A stretch of DNA of 10,469 nucleotides from Dehalococcoidia bacterium. GTDB lineage: Bacteria; Chloroflexota; Dehalococcoidia; SZUA-161. This document shows, piece by piece, positions 1 through 5,682 of this stretch. The stretch is taken from the NCBI GenBank assembly GCA_014859215.1, contig JACUUS010000073.1, positions 1-10,469 on the forward strand. Reading direction: 5' to 3'. The notes below the pieces were generated by a model. The model was given only the letters and a program-made list of their open reading frames with translations. It made no database searches and was not told where the DNA came from. Positions within the stretch are counted from its first letter, which is position 1. Every line of letters starts with the position of its first letter. The position numbers and the translations under genes were made by a program.

Positions 1-7
1 CAATAAT

Positions 8-75
8 GCTGAAGCTATTTAAACGTGATGTCGCCTGGAAGACCCGTTAGAAGAGTTGATAGTCCGGGGACTGCG
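8..75 (+). pseudogene. possible decayed remnant of a 23S rRNA 3' end
   Basis: No protein gene is visible in 1-149. Two blocks resemble conserved parts of the last 150 bases of bacterial 23S rRNA, in the right order. Block one, from about position 8, reads GCTGAAGCTATTTAAACGTG; the usual rRNA form is GCTGAAAGCATCTAAGCGGG. Block two, about 38-75, contains AAGACCCGTT, then AGAAGA, then GTTGATAG and CCGGGG, against AAGACCCCTTGAAGA...GTTGATAGGCCGGGG in rRNA. The hairpin that normally lies between the blocks is missing, and the highly conserved GGTACTAAT near the rRNA end is not seen. A working gene is therefore ruled out. This is remembered consensus compared by eye, not an alignment, and chance resemblance is possible. 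Confidence 0.28.
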
Positions 76-149
76 CATCAGCGGCGCCGGGCCGTCCTCC
101 GGGCTGTGAGTGGGTGGTGCAGTGGCGGAAATACTGTGCATTTTCAAGC

Positions 150-392
150 TCAGCTCTGAATCCCTCTTATTCCCGTGCAGACCGTAACGTATTTTACTCC
201 AGTCAGGGCTCTGATTTCATTGACAGTCGTGCTGGCGATCTCTCCGCTTCTCATTTCTTCGAGCACGGCTATAACATCGTGCGGGCCGGCTACCGTATCC
301 ACCAGGGCCACGCCGGGCCTCTTGCGAAGTGCTTCGGCGATTGCTGAGGCCTTGCCGCTTTCAGTGTCTATCAGGACGTAGACTCTTCCCAT
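150..392 (-). CDS. stand-alone AsnC/Lrp ligand-binding (RAM) domain protein
   Basis: This 80-residue protein matches the C-terminal effector-binding domain of Lrp/AsnC regulators and has no helix-turn-helix. It starts directly at the first beta strand (VYVLIDT, residues 4-10). The GPHD motif at 36-39, followed by IAVLEE, is the typical 'G-x-x-D-hydrophobic' turn of the family. The last strand is VKYVTVCTGI (66-75). Such proteins form dimers or octamers that bind amino acids or similar small molecules. They may signal to partner proteins, but no target is known here. The ATG at 392 lies 22 bases inside the end of the upstream CBS gene, so the two are probably co-translated. The ligand cannot be told from sequence. 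Confidence 0.85.
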   Translation of the reverse strand: MGRVYVLIDTESGKASAIAEALRKRPGVALVDTVAGPHDVIAVLEEMRSGEIASTTVNEIRALTGVKYVTVCTGIRGIQS

Positions 393-814
393 AGCGTCTT
401 CTGTGGTTCCTCTTCCGCAATCTTGATCAGGACCATGGCGGCCAGAGTCGGAGTATGACGGGCAAGATCGTCAAGGGTAAGGAGGCCCACCAGTTGATCA
501 TGCTCCGCCACGGGCAGAAACCGGACGCGGCTCTTGACCATGGCCCTGGCCGCATCGAGCAGGTCAAGCTCAGGGGAGACTACAGGACCTTTCCGGATCA
601 ACGCTTCGGCCGGGGTATCAAGCGGGTTTCCCCTGGCCGAGCCAACTCGCCTGATTATATCGCTCTCGGTTACCACCCCTCGAAAGCTTTTGCCGTCGCA
701 AACGGCGACCACGCGAGAGTTCGAGTTGCCCATCTTTTTGGCAATTTCAACAACGGGTGTTGAGGGCGGGACGGTGGTTACTCCTGTACTCATGGTTTCC
801 CTGACTTTAACCAT
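371..814 (-). CDS. two-CBS-domain protein
   Basis: This 147-residue cytosolic protein is made almost only of a tandem CBS (Bateman) pair. CBS1 is about residues 6-60 (MSTGVTTVPPSTPVVEIAKKM, ending GVVTESDIIRRV). CBS2 is about 67-123 (VVSPELDLLDAARAMV, ending GLLTLDDLARH). Each repeat ends with the usual 'G-hydrophobic-hydrophobic-T-x-x-D' signature that contributes to nucleotide binding (AMP, ATP, SAM or similar). A short charged tail follows, with no enzyme or transporter domain. I chose the ATG at 814, since the conserved CBS fold begins right after it. A longer reading from a TTG at 889 adds 25 residues with no family resemblance. It is the first gene of a pair with the overlapping RAM-domain gene. 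A role as a small sensory or energy-state module is inferred. Confidence 0.85.
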   Translation of the reverse strand: MVKVRETMSTGVTTVPPSTPVVEIAKKMGNSNSRVVAVCDGKSFRGVVTESDIIRRVGSARGNPLDTPAEALIRKGPVVSPELDLLDAARAMVKSRVRFLPVAEHDQLVGLLTLDDLARHTPTLAAMVLIKIAEEEPQKTLWEESTS

Positions 815-1001
815 GGGTTTTCCCTGCCTTACTTCATCGGTCCCAATAGCAGCCTTTGTTCTTGAACTCTCGGCGGCAGCGGACCGCAAGAATATAGTCC
901 CAGCCGCGCCACGATTTAATGATAGTCGCCGGCAATACTCCGGACATCCGCCAAACTATTGATTCGACATAGGAATAGAAGTCTCGCGTTTGCCTCGGGA
1001 A

Positions 1002-1045
1002 AGCAATGGCGCTAAGCCTTTTGTGCACTGCGGCTAAGCATTGCT
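1002..1045. repeat. inverted repeat abutting the response-regulator promoter
   Basis: The left arm AGCAATGGCGCTAAGCC (1002-1018) pairs with the right arm GGCTAAGCATTGCT (1032-1045). The outer 7 bases pair perfectly. The inner part has a 3-base bulge and one mismatch, and the loop is about 13 bases. The same stretch also holds a direct repeat, GCTAAGC, at 1011-1017 and 1033-1039. These copies are 22 bp apart, about two helical turns. The right arm ends one base before the -35 box at 1047, where an activator or autoregulator of a NarL-type system would be expected to bind. The operator role is inferred. Confidence 0.5.
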
Positions 1046-1046
1046 A

Positions 1047-1075
1047 TCGACAAAAGCTCAGTTTTTCAGTATCAT
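1047..1075 (+). promoter_or_regulatory. sigma-A type promoter for the two-component operon
   Basis: TCGACA at 1047-1052 (5 of 6 to TTGACA) and TATCAT at 1070-1075 (5 of 6 to TATAAT) are separated by 17 bp. Transcription would start near 1082, giving a leader of about 34 bases before the ATG at 1116. No strong Shine-Dalgarno sequence is visible in that leader. Confidence 0.6.
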
Positions 1076-1115
1076 CCTCATGGACAGGTTCAGATTCTTC
1101 CCGTAAGCCGGATGC

Positions 1116-1775
1116 ATGGACAAAATAAGAGTTCTTATTGCTGATGATCACCCAGTATTTCGCGAGGGGCTGGTCAGCTTGCTTGCGGAAGAAAAGGACA
1201 TCGAGGTGGTGGCCCAGGCGGCGGACGGCATAGAAGCGATTGAAATGGCGCAGAGCACCCTGCCCGATGTTGCGCTTATTGACATTTCCATGCCCGGCGA
1301 GAACGGCATTGAGGTCACCAGGAGAATCAAGGCAGCTTCACCCCGGACTGCCGTACTCGTTGTTAGCGCCTACAGCTATGACTCATACGTGCTGGGTGCG
1401 GTGGAGGCGGGGGCTGCCGGCTATCTCCTGAAGAACGTCCGATTCAGGGACCTTGTGGGAGCCATCAGAGCGCTGCACGCTGGAGAGACGGTGCTCGATC
1501 CCACAGCCATGCGCAAGCTTGTGAGCCGGCTGGCTTCCTCCAGGGCGGGAGCGGAAGACACCCTTCCCCAGCTTCATAACCGCGAACTGGAGGTTCTCAA
1601 ACTTGCAGCGAGAGGTATGAGCAACAAGGAGGTCGCGCAGAGCCTGGGCATAAGCGTGCGAACCTGCCAGACCCACCTGGCCAATATCTTCGCCAAGCTG
1701 GGGGTTGGTTCACGGACCGAGGCGGTTCTCCATGCCTTAAGGGAAGGCTGGATTACGCCGGACAACCTCCCGTAG
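1116..1775 (+). CDS. NarL/LuxR-family two-component response regulator
   Basis: This is a 219-residue DNA-binding transcription regulator of standard NarL-family length. The receiver domain spans about 1-122. It has the acidic pair D10-D11, the phospho-acceptor D56 (ALIDISMPGENG), the switch S84 (VVSA) and the conserved K106 (LLKN). After a linker, a LuxR-type helix-turn-helix spans about 153-210 (LHNRELEVLKLAARGMSNKEVA, then LGIS, then the recognition helix and LGVGSR). All phosphorylation-site residues are present. An in-frame ATG at 1080 runs into a stop after eight codons, which fixes the start at 1116. The cognate kinase gene begins 44 bases downstream on the same strand. Phosphorylated dimers would bind target promoters, perhaps including their own. 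The regulon cannot be read from this window. Confidence 0.93.
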   Translation: MDKIRVLIADDHPVFREGLVSLLAEEKDIEVVAQAADGIEAIEMAQSTLPDVALIDISMPGENGIEVTRRIKAASPRTAVLVVSAYSYDSYVLGAVEAGAAGYLLKNVRFRDLVGAIRALHAGETVLDPTAMRKLVSRLASSRAGAEDTLPQLHNRELEVLKLAARGMSNKEVAQSLGISVRTCQTHLANIFAKLGVGSRTEAVLHALREGWITPDNLP

Positions 1776-1780
1776 TCCCT

Positions 1781-1797
1781 CAGGCTCCTGAAGCCTG
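1781..1797 (+). other. intercistronic hairpin between regulator and kinase genes
   Basis: CAGGCT (1781-1786) and AGCCTG (1792-1797) form a perfect 6-bp stem with a 5-base loop, just after the regulator stop codon. No T run follows, so it is unlikely to be a complete terminator. It may stabilise the upstream message or set the kinase at a lower level than the regulator. Confidence 0.4.
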
Positions 1798-1819
1798 CGG
1801 TCCCCGAGGATGCATAGTT

Positions 1820-3346
1820 TTGATTACCTCAGCAGAGGGCACTGGAACTTCCCCGGATCCGGCGGATTTTGCGGCTGGTATCTGGTCAAGGCATTTGGGC
1901 AGAAGACTGGCCGTTTTGCGTAATCTGCACTTCTTGGCTATATCAGGTCTGACACTTCTCCTCGCCGCCATCTACTACTGGCACTATTTGGGCCTGCCGG
2001 CGCTGTTTCCAGTCGCCTCCGATTTCCTCAGCACGCAGAGTCTTCATGAATTCCAGCGAATGCTTTTCCTGATCCCCATGCTGTATGCCGGTCTGACATT
2101 TCGGGTACCGGGGGCTCTAGTCCTGTCTGCTATCGTGGCCGTAATTGTCTTGCCCAGAGCACTGCTCATATCGGAGAACCCGGACGCGCTCGCGAGATCG
2201 CTGGGATTTATAACGCTCGCAAGCCTTGCGACCGTGGTTGTCGGGCTTGGAGAAGCCAGGAGACGAAGGGTCAAGGAAGCCTACTCCGAACTCGATGCGG
2301 CACATTCGCAGCTGAACGCCGGCGCGAGAGAACTGCGTCTTTCCGAAGAAAGCTACAGGGACCTTTTTGAATGCGCCAGCGATGCTATACTTGTATGTGC
2401 TTCGAGCGGCGATATTGTGCGCTGCAACCGGGCCATGGTTGACATGCTGGGGTACTCGGCGGATGAGTTGCTCCGGATGAACCTCAGCGTACTTATTGGA
2501 GTAGAGAATAAGGAAGCTGTAGCGGACCGGCAGGGTGAATGGATCAGGACAGGGAAACGGGTCAGAGAAAAGTTCCTCAGGAAGGATGGGACAGGAGTCA
2601 GAGTCGACCTCGCCGCGCGAGCGATGACTTCAGGCCGGTCCCAGCTTATCCAGATTATCGCGCGTGATATTACGGAGGAAGCCCGTTTAAGGGAAAACAT
2701 GGAATTCTATATCGGAAAAATCACGCAGGCACAGGAAGAAGAGCGAAGGCGGATAGCAAGGGAACTGCATGATGAGACCGCCCAGGGGCTGGCTCTGCTG
2801 GCTATGGATATCGAGGGTATCGAGGCGCGTTTGACCGGGTCGCCGGAAGTGCTTCCATCGCTTGAGAGACTCCGGGCAAAAGCCGAGTCGCTCATGGAGG
2901 GCGTTAGCCGCTTCAGCCATGAGCTGCGCCCCGGCGTTCTCGATCACCTGGGGCTTGTGCCAGCTCTGGAGTGGTTGAGCGGAGAAATGTCCGCAACCTT
3001 TGGCATCCCCGCTGCGTTTCAAGTATCGGGAAGTGAACGCAGGCTTTCGCCGGAGGTCGAGCTTGTACTTTTTCGGATAGTGCAGGAGGCCTTGAGCAAT
3101 GTCAGGAGGCATTCCGGCGCAACACGTGCCTCTGTGGAGATCGAATTCGGCGCCGACAGGATCAGGCTGCAAATCTCGGACAATGGCAGGGGTTTCGAAC
3201 TGCCCCCCATGCTGGGCGACCTCGCCTTAACTGGAAAACTGGGCCTTCTTGGCATGCAGGAACGGGCGCGACTGATCGGGGCAGCGTTTACGGTCCGGTC
3301 CGGGGCTGGCAAAGGCACATCAGTATCCGTGGAAATTGCGGGATAA
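1820..3346 (+). CDS. membrane PAS-domain sensor histidine kinase (NarL/DegS-type HisKA_3)
   Basis: This 508-residue kinase would phosphorylate the response regulator encoded just upstream. About four hydrophobic segments lie at 36-58, 81-96, 97-113 and 126-144, with very short external loops. A helical linker (145-175) leads to a PAS domain at about 172-290. The HisKA_3 dimerisation helix follows, with phospho-acceptor H317 in RRRIARELHDETAQG. The ATPase domain has the N box around N427 (VQEALSNVRRHSGA), DNGRGF at 454-459 and GLLGMQERA at 475-483. The start is a TTG at 1820 with GAGGA nine bases upstream; the next ATG would remove the first membrane segment. The signal is unknown, and the membrane part matches no sensor domain I can name. 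A lipid, redox or PAS-bound cytosolic cue is possible. Confidence 0.92.
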   Translation: MITSAEGTGTSPDPADFAAGIWSRHLGRRLAVLRNLHFLAISGLTLLLAAIYYWHYLGLPALFPVASDFLSTQSLHEFQRMLFLIPMLYAGLTFRVPGALVLSAIVAVIVLPRALLISENPDALARSLGFITLASLATVVVGLGEARRRRVKEAYSELDAAHSQLNAGARELRLSEESYRDLFECASDAILVCASSGDIVRCNRAMVDMLGYSADELLRMNLSVLIGVENKEAVADRQGEWIRTGKRVREKFLRKDGTGVRVDLAARAMTSGRSQLIQIIARDITEEARLRENMEFYIGKITQAQEEERRRIARELHDETAQGLALLAMDIEGIEARLTGSPEVLPSLERLRAKAESLMEGVSRFSHELRPGVLDHLGLVPALEWLSGEMSATFGIPAAFQVSGSERRLSPEVELVLFRIVQEALSNVRRHSGATRASVEIEFGADRIRLQISDNGRGFELPPMLGDLALTGKLGLLGMQERARLIGAAFTVRSGAGKGTSVSVEIAG

Positions 3347-3361
3347 ACCCTGGAGTGAGTC

Positions 3362-3793
3362 TCAGACGGATGGCTCCGCGCAGTCCCGGCAGTATCCAAA
3401 GAAGGCTATGTGCTCCAGTTCGGCTTCGAAGCCATAGCCGGACCTCAGGTCGTCCCTGAGCTTGTCCAGTACATCTATGTCGATGTCAATTACTTTGGTG
3501 CAGTTGCGGCAAACCAGGTGGTGGTGCTGCGCTTTTCCTGCCGGGTGATACAGGAAGCGCCCTTCCCCGAGATCGGTTTCGGTAACCAGGCCGTTCTCTT
3601 TGAGGAGTTCCAGGGTACGGTAGACGGTGGAACGGTTGAGATACGGGTACTTGAGTTTCGCCCGGTCATAGATCTCCTCGGCGCTAATATGGTTGCTGCT
3701 TTCCTCGATAGCTTCGAGGACCATCATGCGCTGCGGTGTCAGGCGGTATCCCCTGTCCTTCAGGATATCAAGCAGGGTGTTTACTTTCTTCAT
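3362..3793 (-). CDS. Fur-family metalloregulator, subgroup unresolved
   Basis: This 143-residue repressor has the standard Fur architecture. The N-terminal winged helix (about 1-82) contains RGYRLTPQRMMVLEAIE and the recognition-helix region LNRSTVYRTLELL. The C-terminal dimerisation and metal domain (83-143) has the H90-H92 cluster, H128, and two CxxC pairs (C95/C98 and C135/C138) that form the structural zinc site. At the place where PerR carries a metal-binding Asp (RFD), this protein has RFLYH, which argues against PerR. The ATG at 3793 follows a promoter read on the minus strand. It ends 15 bases from the convergent kinase gene and is divergent from lgt. Fur (iron) or another metal is possible. 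The other Fur-family gene in the window sits in the zinc operon, so this one is less likely to be Zur. Confidence 0.9.
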   Translation of the reverse strand: MKKVNTLLDILKDRGYRLTPQRMMVLEAIEESSNHISAEEIYDRAKLKYPYLNRSTVYRTLELLKENGLVTETDLGEGRFLYHPAGKAQHHHLVCRNCTKVIDIDIDVLDKLRDDLRSGYGFEAELEHIAFFGYCRDCAEPSV

Positions 3794-3808
3794 TCAGGGC
3801 GTCCCACA

Positions 3809-3823
3809 GTTAATTTATATAAC
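3809..3823. promoter_or_regulatory. possible autoregulatory operator at the fur-family promoter
   Basis: GTTAATTTATATAAC is a 15-bp imperfect palindrome: the four outer bases on each side are symmetric, and a few inner positions also match. It has the 7-1-7 size of Fur-family boxes and covers the -10 box and probable start site of the fur-family gene. It is not close to the canonical Fur or PerR consensus, so the call is tentative. Confidence 0.3.
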
Positions 3824-3844
3824 ATGGGCCGGAAGTTATTGCAA
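3816..3844 (-). promoter_or_regulatory. promoter of the fur-family gene
   Basis: On the minus strand, TTGCAA (3844-3839) and TATATA (3821-3816) are 17 bp apart. Transcription would start near 3809, giving a short leader of about 16 bases before the ATG at 3793. No strong ribosome binding site is visible. Confidence 0.5.
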
Positions 3845-3901
3845 CAAAGTCGCCATGCCTGCAGGTTCCCAACCGGGAGTTTGTAGCTAGGCGACTTTTG
3901 T
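3844..3901. repeat. long-spaced inverted repeat between the divergent fur-family and lgt promoters
   Basis: ACAAAGTCGCC (3844-3854) and GGCGACTTTTGT (3890-3901) are inverted copies differing by one extra T, separated by 35 bases. The left arm touches the upstream side of the fur -35. The right arm lies in the spacer of the lgt promoter. This suggests paired operators or a looped regulator site. A transcript hairpin is possible but would lie outside both predicted messages. Confidence 0.5.
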
Positions 3902-3909
3902 CTTATAAT
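3881..3909 (+). promoter_or_regulatory. promoter of lgt
   Basis: A perfect -10 box TATAAT (3904-3909) is preceded at 17 bp by TTGTAG (3881-3886), a weak -35. The start site would be near 3916, leaving a leader of about 45 bases. A weak -35 with a consensus -10 often goes with activator dependence, and the right arm of the inverted repeat lies inside the spacer. Confidence 0.5.
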
Positions 3910-3960
3910 TAATGAGTTGCGTGGCTGAACCTTACGTAGCCAGTCAGGCTGAGGTGGAGA

Positions 3961-4779
3961 ATGGAAATAGGAATCGACCCGATTGCTTTCAGTATAGGCC
4001 CGATCGACATCGCGTGGTACGGGCTTATGGTTGCTGTTGCAGTGCTTTTTGGAGTGATATGGGCCTGGTATTTTCTCACCAGGAAGGGTGGAGTCTCCAC
4101 CGATTTCGTTCTGGGCGCGGCGATTCTGGTCATCCCACTGGGCGTGGTTGGAGCCCGGCTTGTTCACGTAATAGACAAATTCGACTTCTACCGTGATAAC
4201 CCGGCTCAGATCGTTGGCTTCGAGGGGCTCGCGATCTTCGGCGCGGTGTTGGGGGGCATCCTTGGGGCGTGGCTTTACTGCAAGGGGCGAAAAGCCGCGT
4301 TTGGACCTCTGGCCGATCTTGCGATCCCGGGCGTGGTATTCGCTCAGGCTATCGGCAGAATAGGGTGCACCATAAACGGCTGCTGTTACGGCATTCCGAC
4401 AACTTCGTGGTTCAGTTTCATATATACTCATCCGAATACTCATGGGCCCTTAGGGGTTCCAACACATCCGACTCCTCTCTATGAACTGATGGGAGACCTC
4501 GTCATTTTTGCCCTTCTCTTCTGGGTATTCCGGGGCCGGGTAAGGCCCGCCGGTTCCATATTCGCTATATTTCTGTTCCTGTGGTCGGCGCTGACGCTTG
4601 GAGTGAGGTTCTGGCGTGGAGATATAGATACGTTCGCCGGGCCTATACAGGAAGGGCAACTGATAGCGCTGATAGTGATGATTGCCTCCGGCATCTGGCT
4701 GCTGTTCAAGGCAAGGTGGGTTGGGCAGGAGACTGACCTGGTGGACAAGCCTCAACTGGCCGAGGAAGGCTCCGAATAG
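3961..4779 (+). CDS. lgt: prolipoprotein diacylglyceryl transferase
   Basis: Lgt moves a diacylglyceryl group from phosphatidylglycerol to the lipobox cysteine of prelipoproteins in the cytoplasmic membrane. The protein is 272 residues, a usual length, with about seven hydrophobic segments. Recognisable motifs are IAWYGLM (17-23), GARLVHV (64-70), the glycine-rich EGLAIFGAVLGG segment (88-99), the Lgt signature GRIGCTINGCCYG (132-144) with R133, HPTPLYE (169-175), and RFWRGD (216-221). The signature loop has three cysteines (C136, C141, C142) in place of the proteobacterial NFxNxE pattern; this variant occurs in many anaerobe lineages. The ATG follows GAGGTGGAGA, a good ribosome binding site. 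It is convergent with znuB and ends one base from its stop codon. ZnuA, encoded nearby, is a likely substrate. Confidence 0.95.
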   Translation: MEIGIDPIAFSIGPIDIAWYGLMVAVAVLFGVIWAWYFLTRKGGVSTDFVLGAAILVIPLGVVGARLVHVIDKFDFYRDNPAQIVGFEGLAIFGAVLGGILGAWLYCKGRKAAFGPLADLAIPGVVFAQAIGRIGCTINGCCYGIPTTSWFSFIYTHPNTHGPLGVPTHPTPLYELMGDLVIFALLFWVFRGRVRPAGSIFAIFLFLWSALTLGVRFWRGDIDTFAGPIQEGQLIALIVMIASGIWLLFKARWVGQETDLVDKPQLAEEGSE

Positions 4780-4780
4780 C

Positions 4781-5680
4781 TTATCCGGGTGAGTCCTCAC
4801 GGGTTTTCTGCGCAGGGTCGGCTATTACCCTGGAAGCGACACCGCGTTTTCCGCGGGCTTTCGCGCGCAGGCTGTGGACCATTAGCGACAGGGCGAAAAT
4901 CGCTCCCGCGAACAGGATTATGGCGGGGCCTGAAGGCACCCTCAAGTCGTAGGCAACCTCAACCTGATATGATATCAACAGCCCGCCCAGAGTGAAGAGG
5001 ACGCCTATCGGAATCGAGAGCAGCATCATTCTTCTCAGACTCGATGTATAGTGCCGGGCCATTGCGGCAGGCAGTGTGAGAAGGGCTATGAGCAGGACAA
5101 TGCCGACAACTCTCAGCACGACCACGACTGTGAGCGCGATCAGTACCAGCAAGACCAGGTACAGGCAGCCGGCCGGCAGGCCCATCGCTGAGCTGAATTC
5201 CTCATCGAAAGAAATCGCAAGAAATTCCTTGTAGAGGAGAATGGTGACCAGGACAATCACGGCGTCGAGTGCGGCCATTATTATCAGGGTGGGCTTGCTC
5301 ACGAGCAAGATGTTGCCGAAGAGATAACCCGCCAGGTCTGGCGCGAATCCAGGTTTCAGGCCGATGAATAACGCGCCCAGCGACATTCCCGTAGCCCAGA
5401 TAAGGCCTATGGCGGTATCCTCCGGTATCCTGGTCCTCTGTATAGCCAGCCCCATGCCAAGGGCCGCGGCAACCGCGAATCCAAGAGCGCCGAGGACCGG
5501 GTTCGTTCCAAAATAATATGCCAGGCCGACACCTCCCAGCGAGCCGTGAGAAATGCCGCCGCTTATCGACACCATTCTCCTGACAACCACGTAAGTCCCG
5601 ATAATGCCGCAAGCTACTGACGCAAGAAATGCGGCAATGAAAGCATTTTGCATGAACTCATACTGAAGTGCGTCCATCAT
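4781..5680 (-). CDS. znuB: zinc/manganese ABC transporter permease
   Basis: This ABC-3 family membrane subunit of 299 residues forms the channel for metal delivered by ZnuA and driven by ZnuC. It has about eight hydrophobic segments, including 12-32, 62-80, 90-108, 132-150, 172-206, 217-239 and 250-270. The family segment RRMVSISGGISHGSLGGVGLAYYFG spans 34-58 (no longer part is quoted). A cytoplasmic coupling region, EEFSSAMGLP, lies at 160-169, with VGIVLLIALLTLPAAMAR at 192-209. I chose the ATG at 5680, two bases after the znuC stop and 9 bases after AAGGA. A longer frame starting at 5743 lies wholly inside znuC and adds a non-membrane, Pro/Arg-rich stretch. The substrate is called zinc from the linked zur gene; manganese is the alternative. 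It is the last gene of the operon. Confidence 0.92.
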   Translation of the reverse strand: MMDALQYEFMQNAFIAAFLASVACGIIGTYVVVRRMVSISGGISHGSLGGVGLAYYFGTNPVLGALGFAVAAALGMGLAIQRTRIPEDTAIGLIWATGMSLGALFIGLKPGFAPDLAGYLFGNILLVSKPTLIIMAALDAVIVLVTILLYKEFLAISFDEEFSSAMGLPAGCLYLVLLVLIALTVVVVLRVVGIVLLIALLTLPAAMARHYTSSLRRMMLLSIPIGVLFTLGGLLISYQVEVAYDLRVPSGPAIILFAGAIFALSLMVHSLRAKARGKRGVASRVIADPAQKTREDSPG

Positions 5681-5682
5681 AC

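Larger units (their letters stand above)
815..1115. other. divergent intergenic region between the CBS gene and the response regulator
   Basis: This roughly 300-base stretch has no convincing gene. A 64-codon minus reading frame at 834-1028 overlaps the presumed CBS promoter zone and shows no recognisable domain. The right half holds a long inverted repeat (1002-1045) and a good plus-strand promoter (1047-1075). I found no clear promoter for the minus-strand CBS gene. TATATT on the minus strand near 890-895 could be a -10 but has no matching -35. Confidence 0.6.

Noticed and set aside
112..190. 5S rRNA remnant following the 23S-like segment
   Set aside because: Only GGTGG and GGCGGA resemble a 5S start. 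The later resemblance falls inside the conserved coding end of the AsnC-domain gene and is probably chance.
815..889. Extended CBS protein from a TTG at 889
   Set aside because: The extra 25 residues match no CBS family N-terminus, and the ATG at 814 directly precedes the conserved fold.
534..962. 142-codon plus-strand frame across the CBS gene
   Set aside because: It is antisense to a clear CBS-domain protein and has low-complexity Ser/Thr/Arg composition typical of a shadow frame.
834..1028. 64-codon minus-strand reading frame upstream of the CBS gene
   Set aside because: No recognisable domain. It lies in the divergent regulatory region, overlaps the inverted repeat at 1002-1045, and has an irregular, Trp/Arg-rich composition.
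3347..3361. Shared bidirectional terminator between the kinase and fur-family genes
   Set aside because: The 15-base gap has no stem and no T/A tracts.
3790..4443. 217-codon minus-strand frame opposite lgt
   Set aside because: lgt on the other strand has strong family motifs. This frame has no domain and also covers the fur/lgt promoter region.
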